From: CAZTDU01 sp964617355
Lineage (GTDB): Bacteria > Pseudomonadota > Gammaproteobacteria > Burkholderiales > SG8-39
Direction: 5' to 3'
DNA: 64,000 nucleotides
Assembly (NCBI GenBank): GCA_964617355.1
Contig: CAZTXP010000005.1
Location: forward strand, 29,243-93,242
Shown here: piece after piece, positions 18,346-28,503 of the stretch
Numbering within the stretch: the stretch's first letter is position 1
Layout: each line of letters opens with the position of its first letter
Position numbers and translations under genes: made by a program
Notes under the pieces: model-generated
Told to the model about the DNA's origin: nothing
The model's input: only the letters and a program-made list of their open reading frames with translations
Databases searched by the model: none

Positions 18346-18684
18346 TCAGATGGCCCCTTCGTTGGTCTCGCCCGTGCGGATGCGCACGACGTGCTCGACC
18401 GACGTGACGAAGATCTTGCCGTCGCCGATCTTGCCGGTGCGCGCCGCCTTCACGATCGCCTCGAGGGCGCCGTCCACCTGGTCGTCGGCGACCACGACCT
18501 CGATCTTCACCTTGGGCAGGAAGTCGACGACGTACTCGGCGCCGCGGTAGAGCTCGGTATGGCCCTTCTGCCGGCCAAAGCCCTTCACTTCTGTGACCGT
18601 CAGGCCGGTGACGCCGACTTCGGACAGCGCCTCGCGGACCTCGTCGAGCTTGAACGGCTTCACGACCGCTTCGATCTTCTTCAT
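18346..18684 (-). CDS. glnB: Nitrogen regulatory protein P-II
   Basis: The 112 residues are the canonical P-II length and nearly the textbook GlnB sequence. The T-loop holds Y51, the uridylylation target, within ELYRGAEY. The C-terminal TGKIGDGKIFV and RIRTGE segments bind nucleotide and 2-oxoglutarate. P-II senses carbon/nitrogen status and controls glutamine synthetase adenylylation and NtrB. No amtB or glnK-type partner adjoins it, which favours GlnB over GlnK. A strong GGAGGA ribosome site precedes the ATG. Confidence 0.97.
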   Translation of the reverse strand: MKKIEAVVKPFKLDEVREALSEVGVTGLTVTEVKGFGRQKGHTELYRGAEYVVDFLPKVKIEVVVADDQVDGALEAIVKAARTGKIGDGKIFVTSVEHVVRIRTGETNEGAI

Positions 18685-18705
18685 GGCGTCCTCCGTGGGA
18701 TCCCG

Positions 18706-18715
18706 ATTCTATAAT
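18706..18715. promoter_or_regulatory. Overlapping divergent -10 elements between glnB and the N-acyltransferase gene
   Basis: The 40-base gap contains TATAAT on the plus strand (18710-18715) and TAGAAT on the minus strand (18706-18711), sharing two bases. The plus-strand -10 is only nine bases before the ATG at 18725, so the predicted transcript would have almost no leader. Confidence 0.45.
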
Positions 18716-18724
18716 GACTGGGTC

Positions 18725-19852
18725 ATGAGCCTGCGCATCCGCGTCGCGGACTCGCTATCCGGCGTGGACGCACCAGCATGGGACGCGCTCGCGCAGGGCA
18801 ATCCCTTCTCGAGCCACGCGTACCTCTCCGCGCTCGTCGATACCGGGTGCGCGAGCGGGCGCACCGGCTGGCAGCCGCAATTCCTGATCCTCGAGCGCGG
18901 CGGCGCGCTCGCCGGCGGCATGCCGCTGTTCGTCAAGTCGCACTCGCGCGGCGAATACGTCTTCGACTGGGCCTGGGCCGATGCCTACCAGCGCCACGGG
19001 CTGGAGTACTACCCGAAGCTGGTCTGCGCCGTGCCATTCACGCCGGTCGCCGGCCCGCGCATCCTCGCGGTCACGGACGCAGACCGGGCCACGCTGGCCA
19101 CCGCCGCCCTCGAGGCCGCGCGCGAGTTCTCGTCGCTGCACGTGCTGTTCCCGCGCGACGAGGAAGCCGAGGCCCTGCAGTCCTGCGGCATGCTGCTGCG
19201 CCGGACCGTGCAGTTCCACTGGCGGAACGAAGGCTACGCGGACTTCGACGCCTTCCTCGCGCGCATGAACCACCAGCGCCGCAAGAACATCCGGCAGGAA
19301 CGGCGCAGGGTGCGCGACGCAGGCGTCGATTTCGAGGTGCTGAAGGGCGACGCGATCGCCGAGCGCGACTGGGCGTTCTTCCAGCGCTGCTACGCCGGCA
19401 CCTACGCGGCGCACCACTCGCGACCGTACCTGAACCTGGAGTTCTTCCTGCGGATCGGCGCGACGCTGGCGCGCCATGTCGTGCTGTTCATCGCGCGCCG
19501 CGGCGGGCGCCCGATCGCGGCATCGCTCTGCTTCGTCGCCGGCGACACGATGTACGGCCGCTACTGGGGCGCGATCGAGCACGTGCCGCTGCTGCACTTC
19601 GAGGCCTGCTACTACCGGCCGATCGAGTACGCGATCGCCGAGGGCCTCTCCACGTTCGAGGGCGGCGCGCAGGGCGAGCACAAGCTCTTTCGCGGACTGC
19701 TGCCGGCCGAATCGCGCTCGGCGCACTGGCTGGCGCACCCTCGATTCTCCAGCGCGGTCGAGGATTTCCTCGCCCGTGAGTCGCGGGGCATCTCGCGCTA
19801 CGTCGACGAACTGAACGAGCACTCGCCGTTCAAGGACGCGGCGCCCGGCTAG
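18725..19852 (+). CDS. Predicted N-acyltransferase (DUF482/COG3146, GNAT/FemAB-like)
   Basis: The 375-residue product matches the COG3146 family, a GNAT-fold group distantly related to FemAB peptidyltransferases. Typical segments are NPFSSHAYL near residue 25, NHQRRKNIRQERRR in the middle, FIARRGGRPIAASLCF, and FEGGAQGEHKLFRG towards the end. The substrate is not known for the family; acyl or aminoacyl transfer is inferred. An in-frame ATG lies 132 bases further upstream, but it would read through the glnB promoter into glnB. The stop shares a CTAG with the convergent ppa stop. Confidence 0.82.
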   Translation: MSLRIRVADSLSGVDAPAWDALAQGNPFSSHAYLSALVDTGCASGRTGWQPQFLILERGGALAGGMPLFVKSHSRGEYVFDWAWADAYQRHGLEYYPKLVCAVPFTPVAGPRILAVTDADRATLATAALEAAREFSSLHVLFPRDEEAEALQSCGMLLRRTVQFHWRNEGYADFDAFLARMNHQRRKNIRQERRRVRDAGVDFEVLKGDAIAERDWAFFQRCYAGTYAAHHSRPYLNLEFFLRIGATLARHVVLFIARRGGRPIAASLCFVAGDTMYGRYWGAIEHVPLLHFEACYYRPIEYAIAEGLSTFEGGAQGEHKLFRGLLPAESRSAHWLAHPRFSSAVEDFLARESRGISRYVDELNEHSPFKDAAPG

Positions 19853-20397
19853 AACTTCGGCTTCTTCCTCGCCTTGCGGAAGCGCGCCACCGAGTCGAGG
19901 ATCTCGCGCTTCGCCTCCTCCGCCCCGACCCAGCCGGTGACCTTGACCCACTTGCCGCGCTCGAGATCCTTGTAGTGCTCGAAGAAGTGGGCGATCGTCG
20001 CCAGCCGCTCCTCGGGGACATCGCGGGGCGAGGTGATGTGGCGGTAGAGGCCGGTGAGCTTGTCCACCGGGACGGCGAGGATCTTGGTGTCGTCGCCCGC
20101 CTCGTCCTCCATCTTCAGCATGCCGATGGGCCGGCAGCGCACCACGACGCCGGTGATCAGCGGGAACGGCGAGATCACCAGCACGTCCGCAGGATCGCCG
20201 TCGCCCGAGAGGGTGTGCGGGATGTAGCCGTAGTTGCACGGGTAGTGCATCGCCGTCGACATGAATCGGTCGACGAACACGGCGCCGGTCTCCTTGTCGA
20301 CCTCGTACTTGATCGGGTCGGCGTTCATCGGGATCTCGATGATCACGTTGACGTCGTTGGGCACGTCGCTGCCCGAGTTGACGCGGTCGAGGTTCAT
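19849..20397 (-). CDS. ppa: Inorganic pyrophosphatase (family I)
   Basis: The 182-residue cytoplasmic enzyme hydrolyses pyrophosphate to phosphate. The family signature DGDPAD sits at residues 66-71, supplying Mg-binding aspartates, and the YGYIP that precedes it is also conserved. Length is normal for bacterial family I hexamers. The gene is convergent with the N-acyltransferase gene, and both stops lie in one CTAG (19849-19852). Confidence 0.97.
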   Translation of the reverse strand: MNLDRVNSGSDVPNDVNVIIEIPMNADPIKYEVDKETGAVFVDRFMSTAMHYPCNYGYIPHTLSGDGDPADVLVISPFPLITGVVVRCRPIGMLKMEDEAGDDTKILAVPVDKLTGLYRHITSPRDVPEERLATIAHFFEHYKDLERGKWVKVTGWVGAEEAKREILDSVARFRKARKKPKF

Positions 20398-20405
20398 GGC
20401 GGTCC

Positions 20406-20430
20406 TATAATCGTTTGCGCAGACGGAGGA
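20406..20430 (+). promoter_or_regulatory. -10 element and ribosome site of the SDR gene
   Basis: TATAAT lies at 20406-20411 and GGAGGA at 20425-20430, eight bases before the ATG at 20439. Together they fix the start of the SDR gene; an upstream in-frame start at 20415 would discard this ribosome site. Confidence 0.55.
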
Positions 20431-20438
20431 GAGATTAC

Positions 20439-21191
20439 ATGAGGCTCGAAGGCAAGGTCGCGATCGTCACCGGCGCGGGATCGGGGTTCGGCGAAGGCAT
20501 CGCGCGGCGCTTCGCGCAGGAGGGCGCGAAGGTCGTGGTCAACGACATCAACGCGGCGGGCGGGGAGCGCGTCGCCCGCGAGATCGGCACAGGCGCGACC
20601 TTCGTGCGCGCGGACGTGACGCGGGCTTCGGACTGGGCGGCACTCGTCGCCGCGGCCGTGGACTTCGGCGGGCACCTCGACACCGTCGTGAACAACGCCG
20701 GCTGGACCCACCGCAACAAGCCCTACCTCGAGGTGAGCGAGGACGAGTTCGACAAGGTCTATGCCGTTAACGTGAAGAGCGTGTACCTCTCCGGCCTCGC
20801 CGCGATACCGCAATTCCGCAAGCAGGGCGGCGGCAGCTTCGTGAACATCGCCTCGACCGCGGGCGTGCGCCCGCGCCCGGGACTCTGCGTCTACAACAGC
20901 TCGAAGGGCGCGGTGATCAACCTGTCGAAGGGCATGGCGGGCGAGCTGGGCCCCGACGGCATCCGGGTGAACTGCGTGAACCCGGTGTTCAGCGACGTCA
21001 CCGCGCTGTCGGCCGACTTCGCCGGCGGCGCCGTCACCGAGGAGGCGAAGAAGCGCTTCCTCGCCACGATCCCGCTCGGCCGCTTCTCCACGCCGCTCGA
21101 TATCGCCAACGCCTGCGTGTACCTCGCGTCCGACGAGGCGTCGCTCGTGTCCGGCGTGTGCCTGGAGGTCGACGGCGCGCGCTGCGTATAG
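20439..21191 (+). CDS. Short-chain dehydrogenase/reductase
   Basis: The 250-residue classical SDR has the cofactor motif TGAGSGFG (11-18), NNAG (85-88), catalytic Ser about 139 and the YNSSK active site (Y152, K156). An aspartate at the end of beta-2 (NDI, residues 35-37) favours NAD(H) over NADP(H). It resembles the glucose/3-oxoacyl dehydrogenase-like branch, but the substrate cannot be predicted. A flavin monooxygenase gene lies downstream on the same strand. Confidence 0.9.
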   Translation: MRLEGKVAIVTGAGSGFGEGIARRFAQEGAKVVVNDINAAGGERVAREIGTGATFVRADVTRASDWAALVAAAVDFGGHLDTVVNNAGWTHRNKPYLEVSEDEFDKVYAVNVKSVYLSGLAAIPQFRKQGGGSFVNIASTAGVRPRPGLCVYNSSKGAVINLSKGMAGELGPDGIRVNCVNPVFSDVTALSADFAGGAVTEEAKKRFLATIPLGRFSTPLDIANACVYLASDEASLVSGVCLEVDGARCV

Positions 21192-21216
21192 CCGACGGGA
21201 ACGCGACGAAGCGAAA

Positions 21217-21251
21217 CACCCCCTGGGGGTGCACACTCAGGAAGATACAAT
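21217..21251 (+). promoter_or_regulatory. 15-bp palindrome plus TACAAT upstream of the monooxygenase gene
   Basis: A perfect palindrome with 7-bp arms (21217-21223 and 21225-21231) lies 14 bases before a TACAAT hexamer (21246-21251). It overlaps where a -35 would be, so it may be an operator; it could also be a terminator stem for the SDR gene, though no T-tract follows. Confidence 0.3.
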
Positions 21252-21319
21252 TCAGGCAGCATGGGATTGAATCTGCACATCCTAGAAGCGATGCCTCGCC
21301 CGGCAAGTTGGGGCGCGCG

Positions 21320-22621
21320 ATGACGAACGCGACTGCGCCGGTGGAAAAGGTCGACACGCTGGTTATCGGCGCAGGCCAGGCGGGCATTGCAGCGAGCGAG
21401 CACCTCGGCAAGGCCGGCATTCCGCACGTCGTCCTCGAGCGGCACCGGATCGCGGAGCGCTGGCGATCGGAACGCTGGGACTCCCTGGTGGCCAACGGTC
21501 CCGCGTGGCACGACCGCTTTCCGGGATTGACGTTCTCGGCCCTGGACCCCGGCATCGCTCCGGACGACTTCCCGTCCAAGGAGTCCGTCGCCGACTATTT
21601 CGTGGCCTATGCGAAGGCGATCAACGCCCCGATCCGTTGCGGTGTCGAGGTCGTATCGGTGCGGCCGAACGACGGACGATCCGGCTTTCGTGCCGAGACC
21701 TCGGCGGGCATCTTCGAGGCTGAATCCGTGGTGGTCGCGACAGGCCCGTTCCAGCGTCCGCTGGTGCCCGCGATGGTGCCGGAATCGGCCGGGGTGCTGC
21801 AGATCCATTCCTGCGCCTATCGCAACCCGGATCAGTTGCCGGCGGGGGCCGTGCTGGTGATTGGCGCGGGATCGTCCGGAACCCAGATCGCCGACGAACT
21901 CCGCCGCGCGGGACGGCAGGTATTCCTGTCCGTCGGGCCGCACGACCGGCCGCCGCGCCGGTATCGGGGGCGTGACTACGTGTGGTGGCTGGGCGTGCTA
22001 GGCAAGTGGGACGCGGAAACGCCACCGCAAGGCGCGGAGCACGTCACGATCGCCGTCACCGGTGCGTATGGCGGCCGTACGGTCGACTTCCGCGATCTCG
22101 CCGCGAACGGCCTGACGCTCGTCGGCAGCGCGCAATCCTTCAGCGAGGGCACGATGACCTTCGCCGCGGATCTCGCGAAGAACGTCGCCATGGGCGACGC
22201 GAACTACCTGTCGGTACTGCGCGAGGCCGACGCCTACGTCGCCCGCCATGGTCTCGACCTGGCGCCGGAGCCCGGGGCCCACGAGATCGGGCCCGCCCCG
22301 CGCTGCATCGCCGAGCCCGTGCTCTCGATCGACCTTGCGAAGACCGGAATCACCACGATCATCTGGGCGACCGGATTCGGCCTCGACTACGCCTGGCTGA
22401 AGGTCGACGCCTTCGACGACAAGGGCCGGCCGCGCCATCGCCGCGGCGTCTCGGTGTTTCCAGGCCTCTATTTCCTCGGCTTGCCTTGGCTCTCGCGGCG
22501 CGGCTCGAGTTTCATCTGGGGCGTCTGGCACGATGCGCGGCACGTCGCCGCCCAGATCGCGATCCAGCGCAACTACCGGGCCTACGACGCCGACGCGCGC
22601 GAGCGCGCGAGCCGCTCCTAG
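21320..22621 (+). CDS. Flavin-containing monooxygenase-like oxidoreductase
   Basis: The 433-residue protein has two Rossmann motifs, GAGQAG (17-22) for FAD and GAGSSG (182-187) for NADPH, and a late WATGF motif. This is the layout of CzcO/YUCCA-like flavin monooxygenases, which insert oxygen into a soft nucleophile or ketone; the substrate is unknown. ATG 21320 was chosen because longer in-frame forms begin inside the SDR gene. No strong ribosome site was seen. The stop shares CTAG with the convergent helicase gene. Confidence 0.82.
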   Translation: MTNATAPVEKVDTLVIGAGQAGIAASEHLGKAGIPHVVLERHRIAERWRSERWDSLVANGPAWHDRFPGLTFSALDPGIAPDDFPSKESVADYFVAYAKAINAPIRCGVEVVSVRPNDGRSGFRAETSAGIFEAESVVVATGPFQRPLVPAMVPESAGVLQIHSCAYRNPDQLPAGAVLVIGAGSSGTQIADELRRAGRQVFLSVGPHDRPPRRYRGRDYVWWLGVLGKWDAETPPQGAEHVTIAVTGAYGGRTVDFRDLAANGLTLVGSAQSFSEGTMTFAADLAKNVAMGDANYLSVLREADAYVARHGLDLAPEPGAHEIGPAPRCIAEPVLSIDLAKTGITTIIWATGFGLDYAWLKVDAFDDKGRPRHRRGVSVFPGLYFLGLPWLSRRGSSFIWGVWHDARHVAAQIAIQRNYRAYDADARERASRS

Positions 22622-24048
22622 GCGATCGCCTTCTTCAAGCCGCCGAGCAGCGCGGCGACCTGCCGCTCGCGTCGCGGCGAGCGCGGCGCATCCGGGACTT
22701 CGCGCTCCGGGGCCTGCGGCACGTCGCTGCGCCCCGATTCGTAGGGCTTCGAGAAGATCGGATCCGACGGCGCGCGCTCCGCGCGGCGCGGCGCGATGCG
22801 GGCCACGTCGCGTTCGCGGCGGCCGCGGCCTTCGCGCTCCCGCTCCCGCTCCCGCTCGCGCGGCCCGCCCTCGCGGGCCATCATTCCGGCGACCGCGCCG
22901 GCGTTCGGTTCGTAGCCGGTGAGCAGCACGCGATCGATCTTGCGCTTGATCAGTTTCTCGATCGCGCCGAGCGATTCGTGATCCTCGGGGGCGACCAGCG
23001 AGATCGCCTCGCCCGCGGCACCCGCGCGGCCCGTGCGTCCGATGCGGTGCACGTAGTCCTCGGGGGCGTGCGGGATGTCGAAGTTGATGACTTGCGGCAG
23101 GCCCTGGATGTCGAGCCCGCGCGACGCCACGTCGGTCGCGACGAGCACCGAGATCTTGCCGGCCTTGAATTCGTCCAGCGCCAGCTGGCGCTCGGCCTGC
23201 GTCTTGTCGCCGTGGATCGCGTCGGCCTGGATGTGCTCGCGGCGCAGCTGGTGCGCGAGCCGGTTCGTGCCGATGCGCGTGCCGCAGAAGACGAGCACCT
23301 GCTTCAGGTTCCTCGTGCGGATGATGTGGCACAGCATCTCGCGCTTCTTCTCGCGCGGCACCGGATGCACGATGTGCGTGACGAGGTCGGCCACGGCGTT
23401 GCGCGCCGCGACCTGCACCTCCGCCGGGTCGCGCAGGATGGTGCCCGCGAGCTTGCGGATCTCGTCCGGAAAGGTCGCCGAAAAGAGCAGGTTCTGCCGC
23501 ACCGGCGGCAGCAACGAGATGATGCGGCGGATGTCGGGCATGAAGCCCATGTCCATCATCCGGTCCGCCTCGTCGAGGATCAGCACCGAGACCTGGCTGA
23601 ACATCACGGTCTTGTTCTGCACGTGGTCGAGCAGGCGCCCGGGCGTGGCGACGAGGATCTCGACGCCGCGCTTCAACTCGGCGATCTGCGCGTTCATGTC
23701 GACGCCGCCATAGACCACGGTCGTGCGCAGCGGCAGGTGCTTCGCGTACGCGCTGAAGCTCTCCTCGACCTGCACCGCGAGTTCGCGCGTCGGCGTGAGG
23801 ATCAGCGCGCGCACCGGGTGGCGCGCCGGCGAGGCGCTGGTGCTCGCGAAGGCGGACAGGCGTTGCAGCGTGGGAAGCGCGAAGGCGGCGGTCTTGCCGG
23901 TGCCGGTCTGCGCGCCGGCCATGAGGTCGCGACCCTCGAGGACGATGGGGATGGCCTTTTCCTGGATCGGGGACGGCTTTTCGTAGCCGAGATCCTTGAC
24001 CGCCTGCAGGAGCGGAGGGATGAGGCCAAGCTGGTCGAATGAACTAAT
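22618..24048 (-). CDS. rhlE: DEAD-box RNA helicase, RhlE type, with probable ATT start
   Basis: The core contains every DEAD-box motif: Q motif (FDQLGL and PSPIQ, residues 4-29), Walker A AQTGTGKT (46-53), DEAD (159-162), SAT, and HRIGRTGR. A charged Arg/Glu tail follows, including an in-frame CGCTCC repeat (22835-22858), and probably binds RNA. The first ATG in frame is only three residues before Walker A and would delete the Q motif. An in-frame TAA lies a little upstream, and the only plausible start between them is ATT at 24046-24048, nine bases after GGAG. RhlE proteins normally begin M-(S)-F-D-x-LGL at exactly this place. The product would be 476 residues. Confidence 0.85.
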   Translation of the reverse strand: MSSFDQLGLIPPLLQAVKDLGYEKPSPIQEKAIPIVLEGRDLMAGAQTGTGKTAAFALPTLQRLSAFASTSASPARHPVRALILTPTRELAVQVEESFSAYAKHLPLRTTVVYGGVDMNAQIAELKRGVEILVATPGRLLDHVQNKTVMFSQVSVLILDEADRMMDMGFMPDIRRIISLLPPVRQNLLFSATFPDEIRKLAGTILRDPAEVQVAARNAVADLVTHIVHPVPREKKREMLCHIIRTRNLKQVLVFCGTRIGTNRLAHQLRREHIQADAIHGDKTQAERQLALDEFKAGKISVLVATDVASRGLDIQGLPQVINFDIPHAPEDYVHRIGRTGRAGAAGEAISLVAPEDHESLGAIEKLIKRKIDRVLLTGYEPNAGAVAGMMAREGGPREREREREREGRGRRERDVARIAPRRAERAPSDPIFSKPYESGRSDVPQAPEREVPDAPRSPRRERQVAALLGGLKKAIA

Positions 24049-24080
24049 GGCGCGCGACTCCGGCGACTGGAAGGGCGCGG

Positions 24081-24086
24081 ATTATA
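24081..24086 (-). promoter_or_regulatory. -10 element (TATAAT) of the helicase gene
   Basis: A consensus TATAAT on the minus strand lies 32 bases before the proposed ATT start. No clear -35 was seen. Confidence 0.4.
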
Positions 24087-24101
24087 CTCCCGCGCCCCTC
24101 C

Positions 24102-26010
<1,909 letters not shown>

Positions 26011-26018
<8 letters not shown>

Positions 26019-26538
26019 GCGTGCGCGGGGGACGCTCTTCCGGCGGCGCCTCGGCTCCCGGCAGGTTCAGTTCCACGTCCCAGTCGCTCTTCTGCACCGC
26101 CGCCTGCAGCAGCTTGCAGACGGAATGCAGCAGGACGGCGTCGAACGTGAGCGTCAGGCCCTGCCCGTTCGTCGGGTGCATCGCCACCACCGGAAGCCCG
26201 CGCGCGTCGCGCCCCGTCTGGATGCTCGCAAGCAGGATCGGCTCTTCGCCGAGCGGCAGCTGGCGCGGGCCGTTGTCCTCGTAGCGCTTGGAGAAATCGG
26301 CCTTCGAGATCGCCTGCTCGTGCTCGATGCCCAGCAGCGCCCGCCGCGCCTCGGGATTGGGTTGGGTGCGGATGCGCGGGCTGGTCTCCTCGGCAAGCTT
26401 GACCAGCAACGGCCAGAGCAGCTTCACGAAGCGGCGCGTCAGCCACAGCCGGACCTCGACCGACTCGCTCGTCGACAACTGCATCAGAAGGCGGTCCTGC
26501 TCGGGGACGAAATCGATCTTGAGCTGGTTCAGCCGCAT
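26011..26538 (-). CDS. Conserved protein of unknown function
   Basis: The 175-residue product begins MRLNQLKIDFVPEQDRLLM and has a conserved-looking LWLTRRFVKLLWPLL helix near residue 35. It has no signal peptide or membrane segment and ends in a proline/glutamate tail. I associate it with an unnamed betaproteobacterial family but cannot give a function. A longer in-frame form exists but overlaps the next gene, and ATG 26538 gives a natural N-terminus. Its 3' end overlaps the convergent yheS stop by eight bases. Confidence 0.7.
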
Positions 26539-26576
26539 CCCGCGATCATACCGTTCGCCGGCGCGGCGGCAGCGAA

Positions 26577-27059
26577 TCAGCCGCGGCGGATCTTCTCGAC
26601 CAGCGCCGTCGTCGAGCGCTGGTGCTCGAACGCGATCGACTCGACGCGCCCGCCGCGCGCGAGCACGCCCGCGGCGCCGACGATGCGCTCGAGCGGCCAG
26701 TCGCCGCCCTTGACGAGCACGTCGGGCCGCATCACCTCGATCAGGGACGCAGGCGTGGGCTCTTCGAACCAGGTCACGGCGTCCACGCACTCGAGCGCGG
26801 CGACGACGGCAAGCCGGTCTTCAAGCCCGTTCATCGGCCGGTCCGGACCCTTGCCCAGCGCGCGCGCGGACGCATCGGAGTTCAGCGCCACCACGAGCGA
26901 GGCGCCGAATGCGCGCGCCCGCGCGAGGTAGGTGACATGGCCCCGATGCAGGATGTCGAACACGCCGTTGGTGAAGACGAGCGGCCGCGCGAGCGTCGCC
27001 GCCCAGTCCGACGCCGACGCGGACGCGCGGATCTTGCGCTCGAAGGCCGGCGCCGCCAC
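26577..27059 (-). CDS. rfaE2: D-glycero-beta-D-manno-heptose 1-phosphate adenylyltransferase (RfaE domain II)
   Basis: The 160-residue nucleotidyltransferase adds AMP to heptose 1-phosphate in the ADP-heptose pathway for the lipopolysaccharide inner core. The HxGH motif is HRGH at 38-41, after FTNGVFDIL, and STTALVEKI near the C-terminus completes the site. E. coli HldE carries this domain fused to a kinase; here it stands alone, so the kinase (rfaE1) should be elsewhere. It lies five bases after dolP, in an envelope cluster. Confidence 0.93.
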   Translation of the reverse strand: MAAPAFERKIRASASASDWAATLARPLVFTNGVFDILHRGHVTYLARARAFGASLVVALNSDASARALGKGPDRPMNGLEDRLAVVAALECVDAVTWFEEPTPASLIEVMRPDVLVKGGDWPLERIVGAAGVLARGGRVESIAFEHQRSTTALVEKIRRG

Positions 27060-27064
27060 CGGGC

Positions 27065-27712
27065 TCAGGGCGAGGACTTGGCGTCCGCGGGCGGCGCGGG
27101 CCGGGTCGCGGTCGGGCGGCAGGCCTCGTCGGACGCCTTGCAGAACTCGAACAGGCGCACGACCTTCTTCGCGCCGCCGGTGGTGCGCGCGATCTCGGTT
27201 GCGTCCGCGGCCTCGCGTTCAGTGACGATGCCGAAGAGGTACACGACCGACGCCTCGGACACCACCTTGACGTGCACGGCGTTGAACTTGCCGGCATCGA
27301 CGAAGCGCGCCTTCACCTTCGAGGTGAGCACTGCGTCGTTGCTGCGCGCACCAAGGGACGAAGGCCCGGCGATGGCAAGGTCGTTCGTGACGGCGCGCAC
27401 GTTCGGCACCCCGCGCACGAGTTTCTCGACCTCGGCCTTGGCCGCGGCATCGGGTACCTCTCCTGCCAGCAGCACGGCGCGGTTGTAGGAGACGACATTG
27501 ACGTGCACCTTGTCGCCGTAGCGCTCGGAGATGCGGTTGCTGCTGCGCAATTCGATGCCCTCGTCCTCGAGCTGGGTGCCCGAGGTACGGCGGTCGATGC
27601 TGCTCACGACCGCGGTGCCCGCGCCAGCCGCGACGACCGGGAAGCATCCCTGCAGCGTCGAGGCCGCGAGGGGCAGAGCGAGCATCCATGCAAGCGTGGT
27701 TTTCTTGTTCAT
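27065..27712 (-). CDS. dolP: Dual BON-domain outer-membrane lipoprotein DolP (YraP)
   Basis: A lipoprotein signal peptide ends at LQGC (C23), followed by two BON domains at about 45-115 and 122-190 and a proline-rich tail. This is the layout of E. coli DolP, which binds anionic phospholipid at division sites and supports outer-membrane integrity and BamA. The neighbourhood (yraN, rsmI) matches the E. coli rsmI-lpoA-yraN-diaA-dolP cluster, but lpoA and diaA are absent and a HIRAN protein takes the diaA place. Confidence 0.92.
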   Translation of the reverse strand: MNKKTTLAWMLALPLAASTLQGCFPVVAAGAGTAVVSSIDRRTSGTQLEDEGIELRSSNRISERYGDKVHVNVVSYNRAVLLAGEVPDAAAKAEVEKLVRGVPNVRAVTNDLAIAGPSSLGARSNDAVLTSKVKARFVDAGKFNAVHVKVVSEASVVYLFGIVTEREAADATEIARTTGGAKKVVRLFEFCKASDEACRPTATRPAPPADAKSSP

Positions 27713-27749
27713 TGCAGAAGCTCCTCGAAAGGCGGCGCGATTCTACACC

Positions 27750-28142
27750 TCAGTCCACGTACACCTCGAACTCGACGCGGCGCGATGGCGGCCGTGTCGG
27801 GTCGAGGCGACTGATGCGCGCGCGCAGCGCATCGCCGCGGTCCAGTCCCCAGGCGACTGCGTCGTTCTCACGCCGCGGGACGTAGCCGAGCATGCGCCCG
27901 CGCCACTCGACTCTGACCGCGCGCGGGTCATGCGGGTTCCCCGGCTCGCGCACGAGCGCGAGTGCGTCGCCGAGCCGCAGGTCGTTCCACAATGCCGACG
28001 CCTCGTGGTAGCGAAAGCCGGCGAGCGGGGAACTCTGCACGAGCATGCGCACGCTCGGCGTGCCGGGTTGCGCGCCTGCGGTGTTCGCGGCCACGAGCGC
28101 ACCGGCGAGCAGCGCGGCGCGGACGCTAGGGACGAAAGGCAT
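27750..28142 (-). CDS. Exported HIRAN-domain protein
   Basis: The 130-residue product has an N-terminal signal peptide (residues 1 to about 24, ending AGA). Almost all of the mature protein is a HIRAN domain, with SPLAGFRYHEA, LREPGNPHDPRAVRVEW-like and MLGYVPR segments. HIRAN domains in eukaryotic HLTF bind 3' DNA ends; bacterial stand-alone, secreted ones have no established job. The start overlaps the end of yraN by 17 bases, so the two are probably co-transcribed with dolP and rfaE2. Confidence 0.8.
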   Translation of the reverse strand: MPFVPSVRAALLAGALVAANTAGAQPGTPSVRMLVQSSPLAGFRYHEASALWNDLRLGDALALVREPGNPHDPRAVRVEWRGRMLGYVPRRENDAVAWGLDRGDALRARISRLDPTRPPSRRVEFEVYVD

Positions 28143-28467
28143 CGCGGATCCACTCCACGCGCGGCGGGTCGAGCGAGTCGAGCAGCATGACGTCGAAGCG
28201 GCAGGGCATCGCGGGCCGGCGCGCCGCGTACAGCGCCGCTGCCGCGAAGAGGCGCGAGCGCTTCGCCGCGGTGATGCTCTCGGCGGCCCCGCCGAAGCGC
28301 CGGTCGCGCCGCAGGCGAACCTCGGTGAACACGAGCGTGCCGCGATCGACCGCGACGAGGTCGATCTCGCCGTGCCGGCAGCGCCAGTTTCGCGAGAGCA
28401 GGCGCAGTCCCGCCTCGCCCATCAGGCTCGCGCAGACATCCTCGGCTCGCGCGCCGTCGCGGTTCAT
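28126..28467 (-). CDS. YraN/UPF0102 endonuclease-like protein
   Basis: The 113-residue product has the restriction-endonuclease-like core of the family: RHGEIDLVAVDRGTLVFTEVR supplies the acidic residues and the E-x-R/K element. Biochemical function is unproven in most species. A longer in-frame form was rejected because it would lie inside the divergent rsmI gene. The rsmI-yraN pairing is conserved in proteobacteria. Confidence 0.85.
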   Translation of the reverse strand: MNRDGARAEDVCASLMGEAGLRLLSRNWRCRHGEIDLVAVDRGTLVFTEVRLRRDRRFGGAAESITAAKRSRLFAAAALYAARRPAMPCRFDVMLLDSLDPPRVEWIRDAFRP

Positions 28468-28503
28468 GGCAGTCTTAACGATGCATCCCGCTTCGCGTTG
28501 ACC

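Noticed and set aside
21158..21319. A longer N-terminus for the flavin monooxygenase
   Set aside because: It begins inside the SDR gene and adds residues before the FAD motif that do not belong to the family.
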